Assembly (NCBI GenBank): GCA_037178855.1
Contig: JASJZC010000005.1
Span: 7,936,001 to 8,000,000, forward strand
Length of the DNA: 64,000 bases
Reading direction: 5' to 3'
Source of the DNA: Oscheius sp. JU75
Lineage: Eukaryota > Nematoda > Chromadorea > Rhabditida > Rhabditidae
Part shown: positions 36,865-48,419 of the stretch, piece by piece
Layout of the letters: every line of letters begins with the position of its first letter
How positions within the stretch are numbered: the stretch's first letter is position 1
The notes under the pieces: model-generated
Seen by the model: the letters and a program-made list of their open reading frames with translations, nothing else
The model's database searches: none
Told to the model about the DNA's origin: nothing
Position numbers and translations under genes: made by a program

Positions 36865-37400
36865 TGATAAGACGAGAGTCACTTTTATCGGTCCGAAAGT
36901 GTTAGAAGACAGGATTATGAGCCGAGTGCGGAGGTAGGTCAGTGTGTTTTTGTGTCAGAAAGGTGACGCGGAGATGAATCGAATTTGAGTGCAAAATGCT
37001 TGACTCAGCATCAGACAAGATGAGCATGCTCCTGTTCCCAAAACATGTTTTATCTTTAGGTATTCGTAATGTGCTGCCCTCATTATTCCTTTCTTTACTT
37101 CACCTATAAACCTGCTTTATTCCCGACAGAACTTGCCGTGTCCCATTCTTATTCCTCATGCTCTCTTTGCATAAAATCCTGTTCCAGCTGACGTTTTGCA
37201 CCAAGGTAGATGGCCGAACACACAGCAAATGTCACGGTGAAAACGTTATGTGAAGTCAACTACATTAGAAGCTTTTCTAGGTATTACCTATAGCCCCTGA
37301 AGTAGCAAAAAAACTCATTCTGATCGAAGCAATTTCTTTACTGCTATAATCAAAAGTCATTGACAGCAATTCGTTATTGTCGACAAAATTCAATCAAACG
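36865..37400. other. Intergenic region upstream of the L-domain cluster
   Basis: No gene recognised. It separates the divergently transcribed four-TM gene (left) and the first L-domain receptor (right), so it should contain both promoters. Confidence 0.4.
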
Positions 37401-37438
37401 GAAATTGAATGTTTCAAGTTCCAAATAGCACTTTTGAT

Positions 37439-40192
37439 ATGCAACTGCTTTTCTATTTTTTGGCCGCGATGTGTTATGCTAAAGGTATTAAGACTACGAA
37501 CAGTAATACTTTACGTTCAGATTGTACCTTTCCTGGAAGACTAACCCCAAATGTTCTCGAAAAGCTGCCTCTTAATTGTACATCCTTCTTTGGAGACCTT
37601 ATTGTTTCCCAGAAGAATCTAAAAACATCGAAAATTGAAAAAGTTTTTTTCGGCGTTCAAGCGATATATGGCTGCATTAGTATTGTGAACTCACCTTTTT
37701 CAAGTCTTAGCTTTCTACATAACCTGGACACAATTGATTGCACGAACACGAATACAAGTAAAACATGTTTTATTTACGTAAAAGTTAAATTTTAGCTTTG
37801 CGAAACGTTCTGACAATCAGCAACAACTCTATGTTGTCCACTCTAGGACTTCTTAATTTGAAAACTGTCTCAGGACCAGGACTGATTGTGATTGAAAGAA
37901 TACGACAAATGTGTCTTGATCCTATCGAAATGGCTTTCCTGTATCCTCACCCGCAATTTAAGGTCCAACTGATACCAAGCTGTAACGAGTACATTGGTGA
38001 GTCGAGTATCCTGGATTTGAAACGAGCAATTTTTTGGCTAACTATATTTTTTTCCAGAAGAACGATGTCGCTATAGACCTCCAGAGGTATTACCAGCCCA
38101 GGACTGTTACTATCACATCGGTGACATAGTACTGAACAACCCGGTATTGGGAAACGGACCAATGGTCGATGCGCTTCAATACATGATTGTTTTCCAGGTG
38201 GATCTGATGCCCGTCTTTCAATATTTGCATTCAGGGGTGGCTCAGTATTGAAACTACGCTTCTTGATGACTTCAGTTTTTTTGAAAATCTGGAGGTGATA
38301 ATCGCAACGACCACACTTCGAGCGGTGCAATTGGAAAAAAGCAGATATTTGAGAAACATTACTTTTCCAAAGTAGGAAGACAACGGTTTTAGCAATGTAT
38401 TCTAGGCTGAAACGGATCATCAGTGATACTCTGCCAGTGATAGAAGCTTTCGACATGCCGGATCTTACAGCTGAATCATTCTGTGCGACAAACGCTCTCG
38501 AATTTTGGAATTCCAATACCAATGAATTATGGAACACTTCGTGTGGTGCGTTTTTTCAGTCCTAGATCTCTAAAGATCATTGTTCAAAGCTGTTTTCAGA
38601 GAACGCCGTGAATATTACCTCGAGGCCCAAAGCAGAATACAAAGCCATTTATCAGCAAATAGACAATTACTTCACATTTCCGCCAATAATACTTGGCACG
38701 GTTTTCAGAATACGCGCCCTGATCATCCTTATCTTTGGCAAGCCCAGAAGAGTCTTGAAACTATTTCGCTTCTTTCTAATTCTATTTATTTCCATCAATC
38801 TAATGCAGGTGTTAGATCGGGTTTTGAATTTCCAGGTAACTAACTGGTGTTTTTAAACTAGGCATACGTGTGACCCATAAGATGAAAATTTAGAGAACTT
38901 TCCCTATTGAATGTTCAATCAAAACGGCTTTCCCAGCTTTGCTAAACTCTTTAAACCGTTCTATTTGCAGGATATTGCTTGGAAGCAAAACGAAATTATA
39001 GCCCGAGCTTCGAAATTTTCATTCGATGCCTATTGTTACCATTTCTTGTGCAAAGTCTACATCGCTGCAAAAGAAACAACAATCTACTTACTACCATCCG
39101 TATACCTATCGGTACTTGTACGGACTTTATTGTAAACAAATAGAAAGTGCTGTTTTGATTTCACCACAAGATTTCAGGTCGCAATGGAAACAGATAGCAA
39201 AAAAAGTCGAAAAAGTTTGTGTTTCTTTATCTTTCTTTGGGTGTATTGTGAGCGTGTGTCTATATGTCGCCGATCTAACAGTATATATTTGGCCTTACGG
39301 AAATGATCAAAAAGCTGCAGGGACCACCGCCTTAGCTTTTATGATATTGGTAATGCTTTTGTAAAATAAAATACGTCAATATCTTTAGCCAAATAACATT
39401 ACATATGTCTTAAGCAACCTATCAAGCCGGAGTAATGGACATGATATGGATACAGCTCATTTTAACACAGATGACGTTGTTGATCTAATGCTAAAGGCCT
39501 ACAATATTTCCGGAGAGGTTGGAATTGACGCAAAATAACCGCCTGTCAAACTATTGAAAAGTTATTTTGAGTTAACATCCAGACCGCGAAGGTGTCTATC
39601 ATTCTGTCTGACTATCTCATTTACGCAGGCATTTCTCAATAGGCATCAAACGCTGTATGGATTAGATCTCAATTTCAGGAATTCACCGTTATACGTCAGC
39701 AACTTGAGTATCTGGGTTTTTTGTTGGCCGTTGTGTATCACCTCATCCGAATGTTTGATATGTGCTGCTTCCAACGTTTACATTATCCTCTTTATCCATT
39801 TTCGCCGATTGTGATTCTTTTTGAATATTTTCTACTTCGGTACGCATTTTACTCCCACCATGTTAGAATTAATTGGCTGAATCTTACTTGCTTAGCAACT
39901 AGAATTGGCTATTATCCTTGTATTACCGAATACAATTATACGCACTTTATGACTATGGTTTGCCGTTTGCAAACTACCTCATATATACATGAACTTTAGA
40001 TATTTCATAGAAGCTTCAATATATTTTATCTGCTCTTTTCAATAATCGTCTGGAGGGTATCATGGTGATGTTCATTTGTAGGCAGGTATTTCTTTTTTCA
40101 GGTACTACCACCGTCTTGGCAGAGCATTAGAAAGTGTCGCATTGAAGGAGAAGAAAGCGAAAGACGAAGCGGAGAGAAGACAATTTGAGTGA
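37439..40192 (+). CDS. L-domain multipass receptor-like protein 1, 13 exons, 677 aa
   Basis: Exons are 37439..37484, 37521..37757, 37796..37996, 38058..38197, 38235..38371, 38406..38545, 38600..38835, 38971..39131, 39178..39349, 39389..39517, 39679..39957, 40000..40064 and 40102..40192; every phase closes. A signal peptide (MQLLFYFLAAMCYA) leads into two insulin/EGF-receptor L domains: residues ~17-160 (CTSFFGDLIVS, GCISIVNSPFSSLSFLHNL, LLNLKTVSGPG) and ~165-300 (YYHIGDIVL, DDFSFFENLEVI, RYLRNITFP). Both carry N-glycosylation sites. About eight hydrophobic segments follow near residues 325-346, 352-375, 395-414, 415-433, 446-472, 541-558, 569-590 and 631-649, and a charged tail ends ERRQFE. 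An ATG at 37409 is in frame, but the signal peptide fits the 37439 start. L domains bind peptides or carbohydrates in receptors; ligand and signalling mode here are unknown. Confidence 0.8.
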
Positions 40193-40468
40193 TTATAAAA
40201 TTGCTGGACATAGCTATAAAGAAAACGACTATACAGAATAAATTTTTGTAATTGCTCAAGATAATGCGTTCTCTATCGAATCTGCTAGCAACTGTACAGC
40301 TATGAAAACTGTCAGAGATTTCTTCTGGTCCCCCAAGCAATTTCACTTTGCCCGATACAATTATTTTCCCGCTATTTGTTGCAAACCAAAAACCATTGAT
40401 AGCTATTCCCCGGTCAAATCTAATCATATGGGCAATAAATGTCACAAGTTTCAAAGAGTACTTCGATT

Positions 40469-43191
40469 ATGCGACTACTCACTATTCTCTACCTTTTAAT
40501 TGTGATGTGCTATGCTAAAAGTGTGCAAGCATTTAACAGAACCATGAATCATTTTAGATTGCACACTCCCTGGGAAAATGACCGCAAAAGGGCTCACAAA
40601 GCTACCACTAAATTGTACTTCTTTTTTCGGTGATCTGATCGTGTCCGCTAAAAATGTGGATAGCTCAAGCGTGGAGAAGGTTTTCTTTGATGTCCAAGCT
40701 ATATACGGATGTATTTCAATTGTGAACTCTCCTTTTGCTAGTCTGAACTTCTTAAGAAATTTAACAAAGATTGATTGTACAACCAATAACACAAGTAATA
40801 CTTGTCTTCAAATTAAACTTCGATTCAGATTTGCGAAATGTCCTGACAATCAGCAACAACTCTATGCTTTCCACTCTAGGACTACTTAATTTGAAATCTG
40901 TCTCAGGACCAGGACTGATTGTGATTGAAAGGATACGATATATGTGTCTTGATCCTATCGAAATGGCTTTCCTGTATCCTCACCCGCAATTTAAGATCCA
41001 ACTGATACCAAGCTGTAATGAATACATTGGTGAGTCAAGTACGCTGAAGAATCATTTGAAAAAATGCAATTTTTGACTAGCTTTGAGTGAAAACAGTAAA
41101 ATAAATACCACACCGCAATGTGAATACATTTGGCTTTGTCAACTATTTCATATCTATAATTTAGAGGAAAGATGTAGCTATAGACCTCCAGAGTTTATCC
41201 CTGAAAAAGATTGCTACTATCACATAGGAGGGCTAACAATGGATCAGACGATACTGGGTCACGGTCCAATGGTAGATGCTCTGCAATACATGGTTGTTTA
41301 CAAGGTGATCTTAAACTAAACATATTGAGTTTTTGTGTTTAGGGTCAGCTCTCTGTCCAGACTACTCTTCTCGACAATTTTAGCTTCTTCAAAAATCTGG
41401 AAGTTATGATCTCCTGGCCACAGCGACCGGTATTAACCATGACCAGAAACAAATATTTGCGAAACATTACTTTCCCAAAGTTCGTTACGCGGTGGTTTTC
41501 AAACATCCAGTTATAGGTTGAAACGGATCATCAGCGACACTCTACCCGTAATAGAAGCTTTTGACATGCCTGGTCTGACGACTGAAACATTCTGCGCGAC
41601 AAATACTATTGAATTTTGGAATTCGAATAATAACGAGTTGTGGAACACCACATGCGGTATGTGAAGTATACCAAAATCTTTTTGTAAGAAGTACGAAAAT
41701 CATGTCAGGAACCTATAACGAGACCTGACTTTTTTTTTAGAAAACGCTGTGAACATTACTTCATCACCAAAAGAGGAATACGAAGACGCATACAAACAAA
41801 TTACAACATATTTCACGTACCCTCCACTGATTCTTGGCACTATATTCCGAATACGAGCTTCGATCATGCTCACTTTTGGCAAAGCAAGCAAAGTTTTGAA
41901 ACTTTTCCGCTTCTTTCTGCTACTGTTTGTCTCGATCAACTTGGTGCAAGCGTTAGATCGGGTGATCAATTTTCAAGTGATTGTTCATTGCAGATTCTCA
42001 AACGTTAGTTGTTCAGGATATTGCGTGGAAAGATTTAAATATAATTATATCTCAACCACCACTTTTTACCTTGAATGCGTACATTTTCTATTTTTTGTCC
42101 GAAGTCTATGTTGCTGCAAAGGAATCAACGCTCTATATATTCCCTATTGTATATTTATCGGCACTACTCAGAGCATTGTTGTAAGAAATTTAACCATATA
42201 CAGTTCCAAACGACCTCCCTTAGAGCACATTGGAAAAATATAGCAAAACGTGTCGAAATGATATTGTTTGCATTATCCTGTGCCTTTTTTGTTGTGAGCG
42301 TATGGCTACATGCCACCAGCCTTACGGTACTAATTTGGCCGTATGTTGAAGTAGTGGCAAATGGAAACGCTGGATTGGCGTATATGGTGATGGTAAGTGA
42401 TTTTCACAAAGACAACCTTCTTTAGCCTAAAGACTTCACAATTTTTTTCGATGATACATATCTGGGAAAAGTGTTAATATCTGCCACCTCAATCGATAGT
42501 GTTGTAGCTATGAGTAAAGCTTATAATGTTTACGGAGAGGTTGGAGCTTTTAAATTCTTTGTTTGAACCAATGTTTTACACTAGTAGCCTACAATAATTG
42601 TTATTAAGCAATAGTCGTTAAAGTCCACATTTTAGCCATTCACCGATTTTCGTCAACAGCTTGAATACCTAGGATACGTTCTAGCTTTGCTATATCATCT
42701 CATCAGAATTTTCGATATATGCTGCTTCAAACGCTTGCATTATCCATTGTACTCATTTTCTCCGATTGTTATCATTTTTGAAGTATTTTTACAGTTTTAA
42801 GTATCGAATGTTAAGTGTTCAGTATTTTCTACTCCGATATGGGGTGTATGCCAAGTGGGTTGCGGACAACTGGTTGGATCTCAGCTGCAAAGTCGATAAG
42901 AAAAATCGTTTACCTTGCATCCATATTTATAATTACACCCATTTTATGTCCATGGTTCGTCAAAAACAGCCTTAAATTTGACGCCCGTTAAAATTTCAGA
43001 TCTTGCATAGAACTTTTAACGTCTTTTACCTGCTTTTTTCGCTAGTCATCTGGAGGGTTGCATGGTGATAATGTCCGTAATCGAGTATTTATTGTTTCAG
43101 GTACCACCATCGACTTGGCAGAGCATTGGAAAATACCGCTTTTAGGGAGAGAAAAGTAAGAGACGACGCGGATAAACGACAGTTTGAGTAA
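40469..43191 (+). CDS. L-domain multipass receptor-like protein 2, 14 exons, 674 aa
   Basis: Exons are 40469..40520, 40558..40794, 40829..41029, 41165..41304, 41343..41479, 41517..41656, 41741..41976, 42017..42180, 42224..42392, 42426..42539, 42636..42782, 42823..42954, 43000..43064 and 43101..43191. Exon lengths match copy 1 nearly exactly (237, 201, 140, 137, 140, 236 nt). The signal peptide is MRLLTILYLLIVMCYAKS; both L domains and all hydrophobic segments are present, and the tail ends KRQFE. A stretch from about 40829 to 41029 is almost identical at DNA level to copy 1, which points to recent duplication or gene conversion. It has an extra intron (42783..42822) at a point where copy 1 is continuous. 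Confidence 0.8.
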
Positions 43192-43565
43192 AATAAAAGC
43201 AACTTCAAATATGAAGCAATTAAAGAGAAACCAAAACAAAGAATTTCTTTATTTTTAATGATTTTAGCAATAAACCCTGTAAAAGTGTGGTCTGCACTAT
43301 TCGTTGCTTCCTTATAAATGGCTTGTTTATTGTACTAAGGCTATCAAAACTATTCAAACAAGGGCTAACAAGGGAGAAGTCGGAGACAAATATGTCTGCA
43401 GTTTTATGAGTTAAAAAGGTGGTCCATTTAGATAGAACATTTATAGTCGCAGACTAGTTTTTGAATCATACAGTATCAAAATTGACCCAACAGTCAAGTG
43501 TCACTTACTAGGGAAGGGTTTTAGTTGCCCGCGGGATATCGAAACGAGGTCCAGTGCTTCTGTCA

Positions 43566-43637
43566 GCGCAAGCGACCAAGTGGGGCAGTGCCTAAGCGCT
43601 CCGCTGAAAAACTTGGTTTTTGGTTCGAATCCTCTCT
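43566..43637 (+). repeat. tRNA-like module (left arm)
   Basis: GACCAAGTGG resembles an A box and GGTTCGAATCC matches the B box/T-loop consensus, spaced as in a Ser/Leu-type tRNA. The acceptor stem does not pair, so it is not a functional tRNA; a tRNA-derived SINE promoter is likely. Confidence 0.5.
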
Positions 43638-44352
43638 TCGGAAAACATTTTTATTTAATCATTTCGAGAGTATTTAGCTTCTATCATTGCTTTTTTTTAC
43701 TGCTAAAAGCTAGAAAATCTTTTTAGTCGACCCTTTCACTCACTGAATACAAAAATCCCTTTTTCGGATAGCACTGTGACGACCAGTATCGCACAATTTC
43801 ACAGCCACTTTGACTGAAGAAAAGGCTTTTTTTTACGTGTCAATGTACTGCAAAGTTGTAGCCCTTGATCTGTTCTACAACTTTGCAAAACATAGCCAAG
43901 CCGGAAAAGCATTTCTTCGTTCCGAAAAACGGATTTGAACGCGTGAACTATATCAGAAAAAAGTTAGGAAATGGGAAGGTCGACTATAAAGATTTTCTAG
44001 CTTTTAGCAGTAAAAAAAAAGCAATGATAGAAGCTAAATACTCTCGAAATGAGTATAGTCCATTTCCAACGAATAGCGGCAGTGAGCCAATTCTTTAAAG
44101 GTTTTTCGAAAACGAAAAATCGGGTCCCATCACGGGCCTCGGAAAATGCGGCGCGAATTCAAAATTTCTTGGTCATTTTTCAGCTTTGTTTGTTTTCATA
44201 TATATTCCTTTTCTGATCATTTTTGTTGATATTTCATGGTTGTTATTTTACCGTTATGCTTTTCAAGCAAAATAAAAAACACAGAAATCCAGTACTGCAC
44301 ACAGTGGTATTTGTCTTAGTCTTTCAGCAAAGATTGCTCTGACAATGCATCC

Positions 44353-44412
44353 ATGGCGCAATGCCAGGTGGCGCGGTCAACGGATCGTGGGGTCGGGAGT
44401 TCGGATCCCCGA
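44353..44412 (+). repeat. Second, unrelated tRNA-like module
   Basis: TGGCGCAATG followed by GGTGGCGCGGTCAA resembles an A box, and GAGTTCGGATCCCC a B box about 40 nt later. It has no partner in the left arm. Too diverged for a tRNA gene. Confidence 0.35.
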
Positions 44413-44483
44413 TTAAAAAAATTATTTGGCTTACTGCCGCTATTCGTTGGAAATGGACTATAAATAAAAGTGTTTTCCGAAGA

Positions 44484-44554
44484 GAGGATTCGAACCAAAA
44501 TCAAATGTTTTTCTGCGGAGCGCTTAAGCACTGCACCACTTGGTCACTTGCGCT
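44484..44554 (-). repeat. tRNA-like module (right arm, inverted copy)
   Basis: Reverse complement of the left-arm module with a few changes; it keeps TGACCAAGTGG and GGTTCGAATCC. It is the better A box of the two. Confidence 0.5.
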
Positions 44555-45006
44555 GACAGAAGCACTGGATATCCAAGTCTAAGAGAGCAAATTCAGCTCA
44601 AAATCTGGAAACGGGAAAAGCTCCACAGGACAGCAGACATCCATTCCGCAGCTGAAATTTTGGGAAACACCATCATTTTCGATGCCCTTTCGAATGACAC
44701 CTACCTCGTTTCGATATCCCGCGGGCAACTAAAACCCTTCCTAGTTAGTGGACAAAAGGTTGCTGGCTGATTGACTCAAAATCGCAAAATACGACACATT
44801 TTAATTTACACCATCTATCTTTACCGTTTTAAGAAGAGTTGGTCTCTTTCGTTTGCAAATGAGATTTCGAATCCTAATCTCGTTTCTAAAGTCCTTTCTT
44901 TCTCATAAAACTTCTAAATAGTTCAAACAGCATTTGACGCAATTACTTTTCTGCATTAGTGGTAGCGGCTGAACGTGTCTCCATCCCGTTGATAGCGTAT
45001 TCTGAC

Positions 45007-48000
45007 ATGATTACTACTAAGATTATGCTATTTTTATATCCATTGTTTTTAACATTCGTTTTCGCAAATAGTAGGCTCTCGTTATAGTACTAGTACTAGT
45101 ACATTTTGCAGATTGTGTACTGCCACAAAAGCTGTCTAACAAGGTGCTGGAGAAATTACCAGCCAATTGTACTTCCTTCACGGGGGATCTTGTAGTGTCT
45201 GGAACCAGTTTGGATCCCTCGAAATTCTCGAGAATCTTCTGGAATGTGGAAGTTTTATTCGGCTGCGTATCGATTGTCAATTCTCCGTTTAAAAACTTAA
45301 ACTTTTTGAGGAATCTCACAACAATCGAGTGTAGAGAGGATGATACAAGCTATTTAGTTTAAACTTTTTCCAAGATTAATACTTTAGATCTAACAAATGC
45401 ATTGTTTATCAGCAACAATACTCAGCTCTCTACACTAGGATTCATCAATTTAACAAGAGTTGCAGGCCCTGGCCAAATAATAATCGAAAGAATCCGTAAA
45501 TTATGTATCACGTATTTTGAAGCAACTTTGCTGTATACTCACGACCAGTTCAAAATTGACCTTATTCCACTTTGTAATAACTATTACATTGATGAGTCGC
45601 TGTCGACAAGCACTCTCATGTACTACTGCCGCTTCGAGCCGCCCAATAATTTGCCTGGAACAAACTGCAGCTATTATCAAGGACCTCTCAAATTTGATTA
45701 TCTGCTACTGTCAAACGATGAACCGAGCCTGGAATCACTTGGAAACTACGCCGTTCTTGAGGTCAGCACCTTAACTTCTGGCGCTAACTAATTGCAGGGT
45801 CCACTCCTGTTCCACAAGACATTGCTGGAAGACTTTAGCTTTTTAACTGGACTCGAGACTATTAGATGCACCGGTTACGCGGCAGCAATCTCTTTTGCAA
45901 AAAACAGATATTTGAGCAACTTCACATTTCCAAAGTATGCTTTTAAGTCCCCTATTCATCGCCTTCAGATTACAACGAGTGATAACTGACAAAATGCCTG
46001 CTGTTATTGCTTTCGATGTTCCTCTCTTTACAGCAGAACTGTTTTGTAGCAACAACAAAATTGAATTTTGGAACTCCAATACCATGAAACGATGGGACGC
46101 ATCTTGCGGTACTTGCCCTTTTTGTACACACCAACGTCCTCCTTCAGAAGAAGCTGTCAACGTAACCTTCAGCCAAAAATCTGATTACGAAGATTCGTAC
46201 AAACTCATCTCAACAATACTCAGTTACCCGCCTTTGATTCTGGGCGTTGTTTTAGGACTCCGTGGTCTTATAATTTTGTCTTTTGGAAAGGCTGGGAAGG
46301 CGCTGAAACTATTCCGAGTTTACATAATTTTCTTCGCAGCAGTTAACTTACTTCAAGCCTTAGAACGCATAATTAACTATCAAGCAAGTATTCTATGCTT
46401 GTTGGAAAACAGCTTTTTAAGGAAGTTGATTACTCTAGGTTGCTGGTTATTGCACAGCCTTCTTGGTTAACTTTTGGGGCAGGAGCTCTACATTTTCTTA
46501 CAAAACTTTTCGCGGTCACGAGAGAAGTGTCCATTTATATTATGCCTGTAGCATACACCTCCGCTTTTTTGCGAACATTCCTGTTAGTCAAATTGGAGTT
46601 TTACGTAAATATCATAAAGTTAAGATCGCCTTGGAAACAATTAGCGAAGTTCGTCGAAAAATTGGTTCTATTTCTATCGGTAGTTATCAGCTTCATATAC
46701 TGCGTTTTTGTCTTCCAGGATTTAATGACAATTATACGAGCCGTATTTAATATGCTTCAGGGTGCTAGTTGGTATCTTGAGTCACAAAACACGAATGTCC
46801 TAACAGAAATCGGCATTCTCAGCAGATTTGATGATCACGCCTTGAATGTGTACGGACAGGTAACCTTTGTATTCGGATTAGCTGCAGAAGGTAGCGCAGG
46901 GACTAAGCATCCCGGGGATGTTCAGTTCCATAGGCGGATGCCAGGGAGGGGATGCTCGCTCCAGCGGGGATCCTCCGCACAACATTGGGAGAGGATGTTC
47001 GTAAAAAAGGGTTAGCGAATGTCAACATGTCTACAAAGCAATGAAGAGATAATGTTCAGGCTTTAAAAACAAACCTCCCAACCTTATAAAAAGTTACAAT
47101 ATAAGAATGAGTTAGAGACCCGATTCATATGAGCTAAAAGTTAGAACCAGCAGCCTGTTGCTGCTTATGCAACCAAACTTTTGAGACAAAATATGAGTTG
47201 TCCTGTTGTCTTATCTTCGAAAGACAGCCTTTATTGAAAATTTTATTTCTTTAGAACAGTCACCGTTACAGTAACTAAGCATTTACTAGAGATAATGAAC
47301 ACCACCTTTATGCTGCTCGATTAAGATACATCAATGCCGGACCTAGCATTCTCCTCTCCTGGAACTGAGCAACTCAGGGATGCCTAGCCATTCTGCCGAC
47401 AGCTTCACAGCCTTTTGGTCTTGGCATAGAAATGATAACTTTCCTTTTCCTTCACAGCTGACTGGTCCCTTTCTCTCTTGACACAAAATGACCATTCAGA
47501 TTTTGGGGGTGTTAGTATTAAAATCATTTGGCTGGCACAGTGACGGACAGACGTAAGGACGAATTGCGAGAACACAATTGCGATTTAGTAAAAAAAGATA
47601 CAGTTAGATTTGCCCAAAATGTATATATTCACTTTGAAAAGACATGATATAAAATTACATTTGAAGGAATTAACTCTCTGGCGACAACAATTGGAGTACA
47701 TCGGCTTGTCAATCGCTCTGGTTTATCATCTTGTTCGTATCATCGATATGAGTTGCTTTCATAGAATGCACTATCCAGTGTATGTGTTCTCCCCAGTTGT
47801 TATTTTAATCGAGGTAAGATCAGGCACAACAGCAATATCACCAAACTGTGCAAAAATGATTATCAAAGAGAACATCAAGGTGTTAAATCCTCTTCTAATA
47901 AAGGTTTCCGGCGTTAGATGCCATTCTACTCAATCATTCACGCTAACACTACTTTCAGTACTTTCTAGTCCGATTCGCTAACCTTTCCCTGATCTTTACT

Positions 48001-48311
48001 CGAAAAAACCACCTCTTTTCATGCTCGGCACTAAGGTATGAGTTTGATATGCCGTGTGGAGCCCCTTACAACTATTTTCATTTTCTTGCAATGGTATGTG
48101 TTTCGAAGAGCTTTTTTGTACCACATTCAGCTGACGCATCGCTCCTTTAACATCATCTTTTTGCTCGCGTCGTTGATTCTTTGGAGAGTGGCTTGGTTTG
48201 TGTATTTTTAGTATTTTCAGGCACTACCATCATCTTGGAAAAGCAATGGAGAACATGGCCGAGAGGGAGAAGGTTGCGAGAGATAAAGAAGAACACAAAT
48301 GTCTCTCATAA
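45007..48311 (+). CDS. L-domain multipass receptor-like protein 3, 12 exons, 673 aa
   Basis: Exons are 45007..45070, 45112..45348, 45388..45761, 45798..45934, 45969..46108, 46148..46383, 46422..46582, 46625..46859, 47667..47813, 47959..48093, 48131..48195 and 48221..48311. Signal peptide IMLFLYPLFLTFVFA, two L domains, the hydrophobic block and a charged tail are present. Homology with copies 1 and 2 requires two GC-AG introns: GC at 45349 and a good GCAAGT donor at 46384; exon lengths 237 and 236 then equal those of the other copies. The copies' third intron is absent: the frame reads through a GATGAGTCG where copy 1 has the GGTGAGTCG donor. The 807-nt intron after 46859 is much longer than the rest. 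It is more diverged than copies 1 and 2. Confidence 0.75.
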
Positions 48312-48419
48312 AGAGTTCCAGGACGATTAACGATTTCCATAGAAACTTTTTGCACACGACTCGCTCTTGTACCTAATCCAATTTGGAAACTAATGATTGT
48401 TCCCCGCGTTTGAAACGAC

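Larger units (their letters stand above)
43505..44750. mobile_element. Nested foldback (inverted-repeat) element between receptor copies 2 and 3
   Basis: Outer arms 43505..43549 and 44704..44750 are inverted copies (core GGGTTTTAGTTGCCCGCGGG). Inside them, 43550..43660 pairs with 44461..44569, 43658..43731 pairs with 43979..44051, and 44053..44090 pairs with 44428..44462. At the centre CTGCAAAGTTGTAG and CTACAACTTTGCA near 43850-43888 form a hairpin. No transposase frame is visible. The arms carry tRNA-like modules. This fits a non-autonomous foldback element, or a SINE-like repeat inserted twice in opposite directions and then rearranged. Confidence 0.7.

Noticed and set aside
43566-43637. 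Functional tRNA gene
   Set aside because: A and B boxes are present but the acceptor and anticodon stems do not pair, and the sequence repeats in inverted form inside a repeat element.
46860-47015. Extension of receptor copy 3 coding sequence past GGACAG
   Set aside because: A GTAACC donor fits homology with copies 1 and 2; the open frame beyond is unrelated and the homologous exon resumes at 47667.
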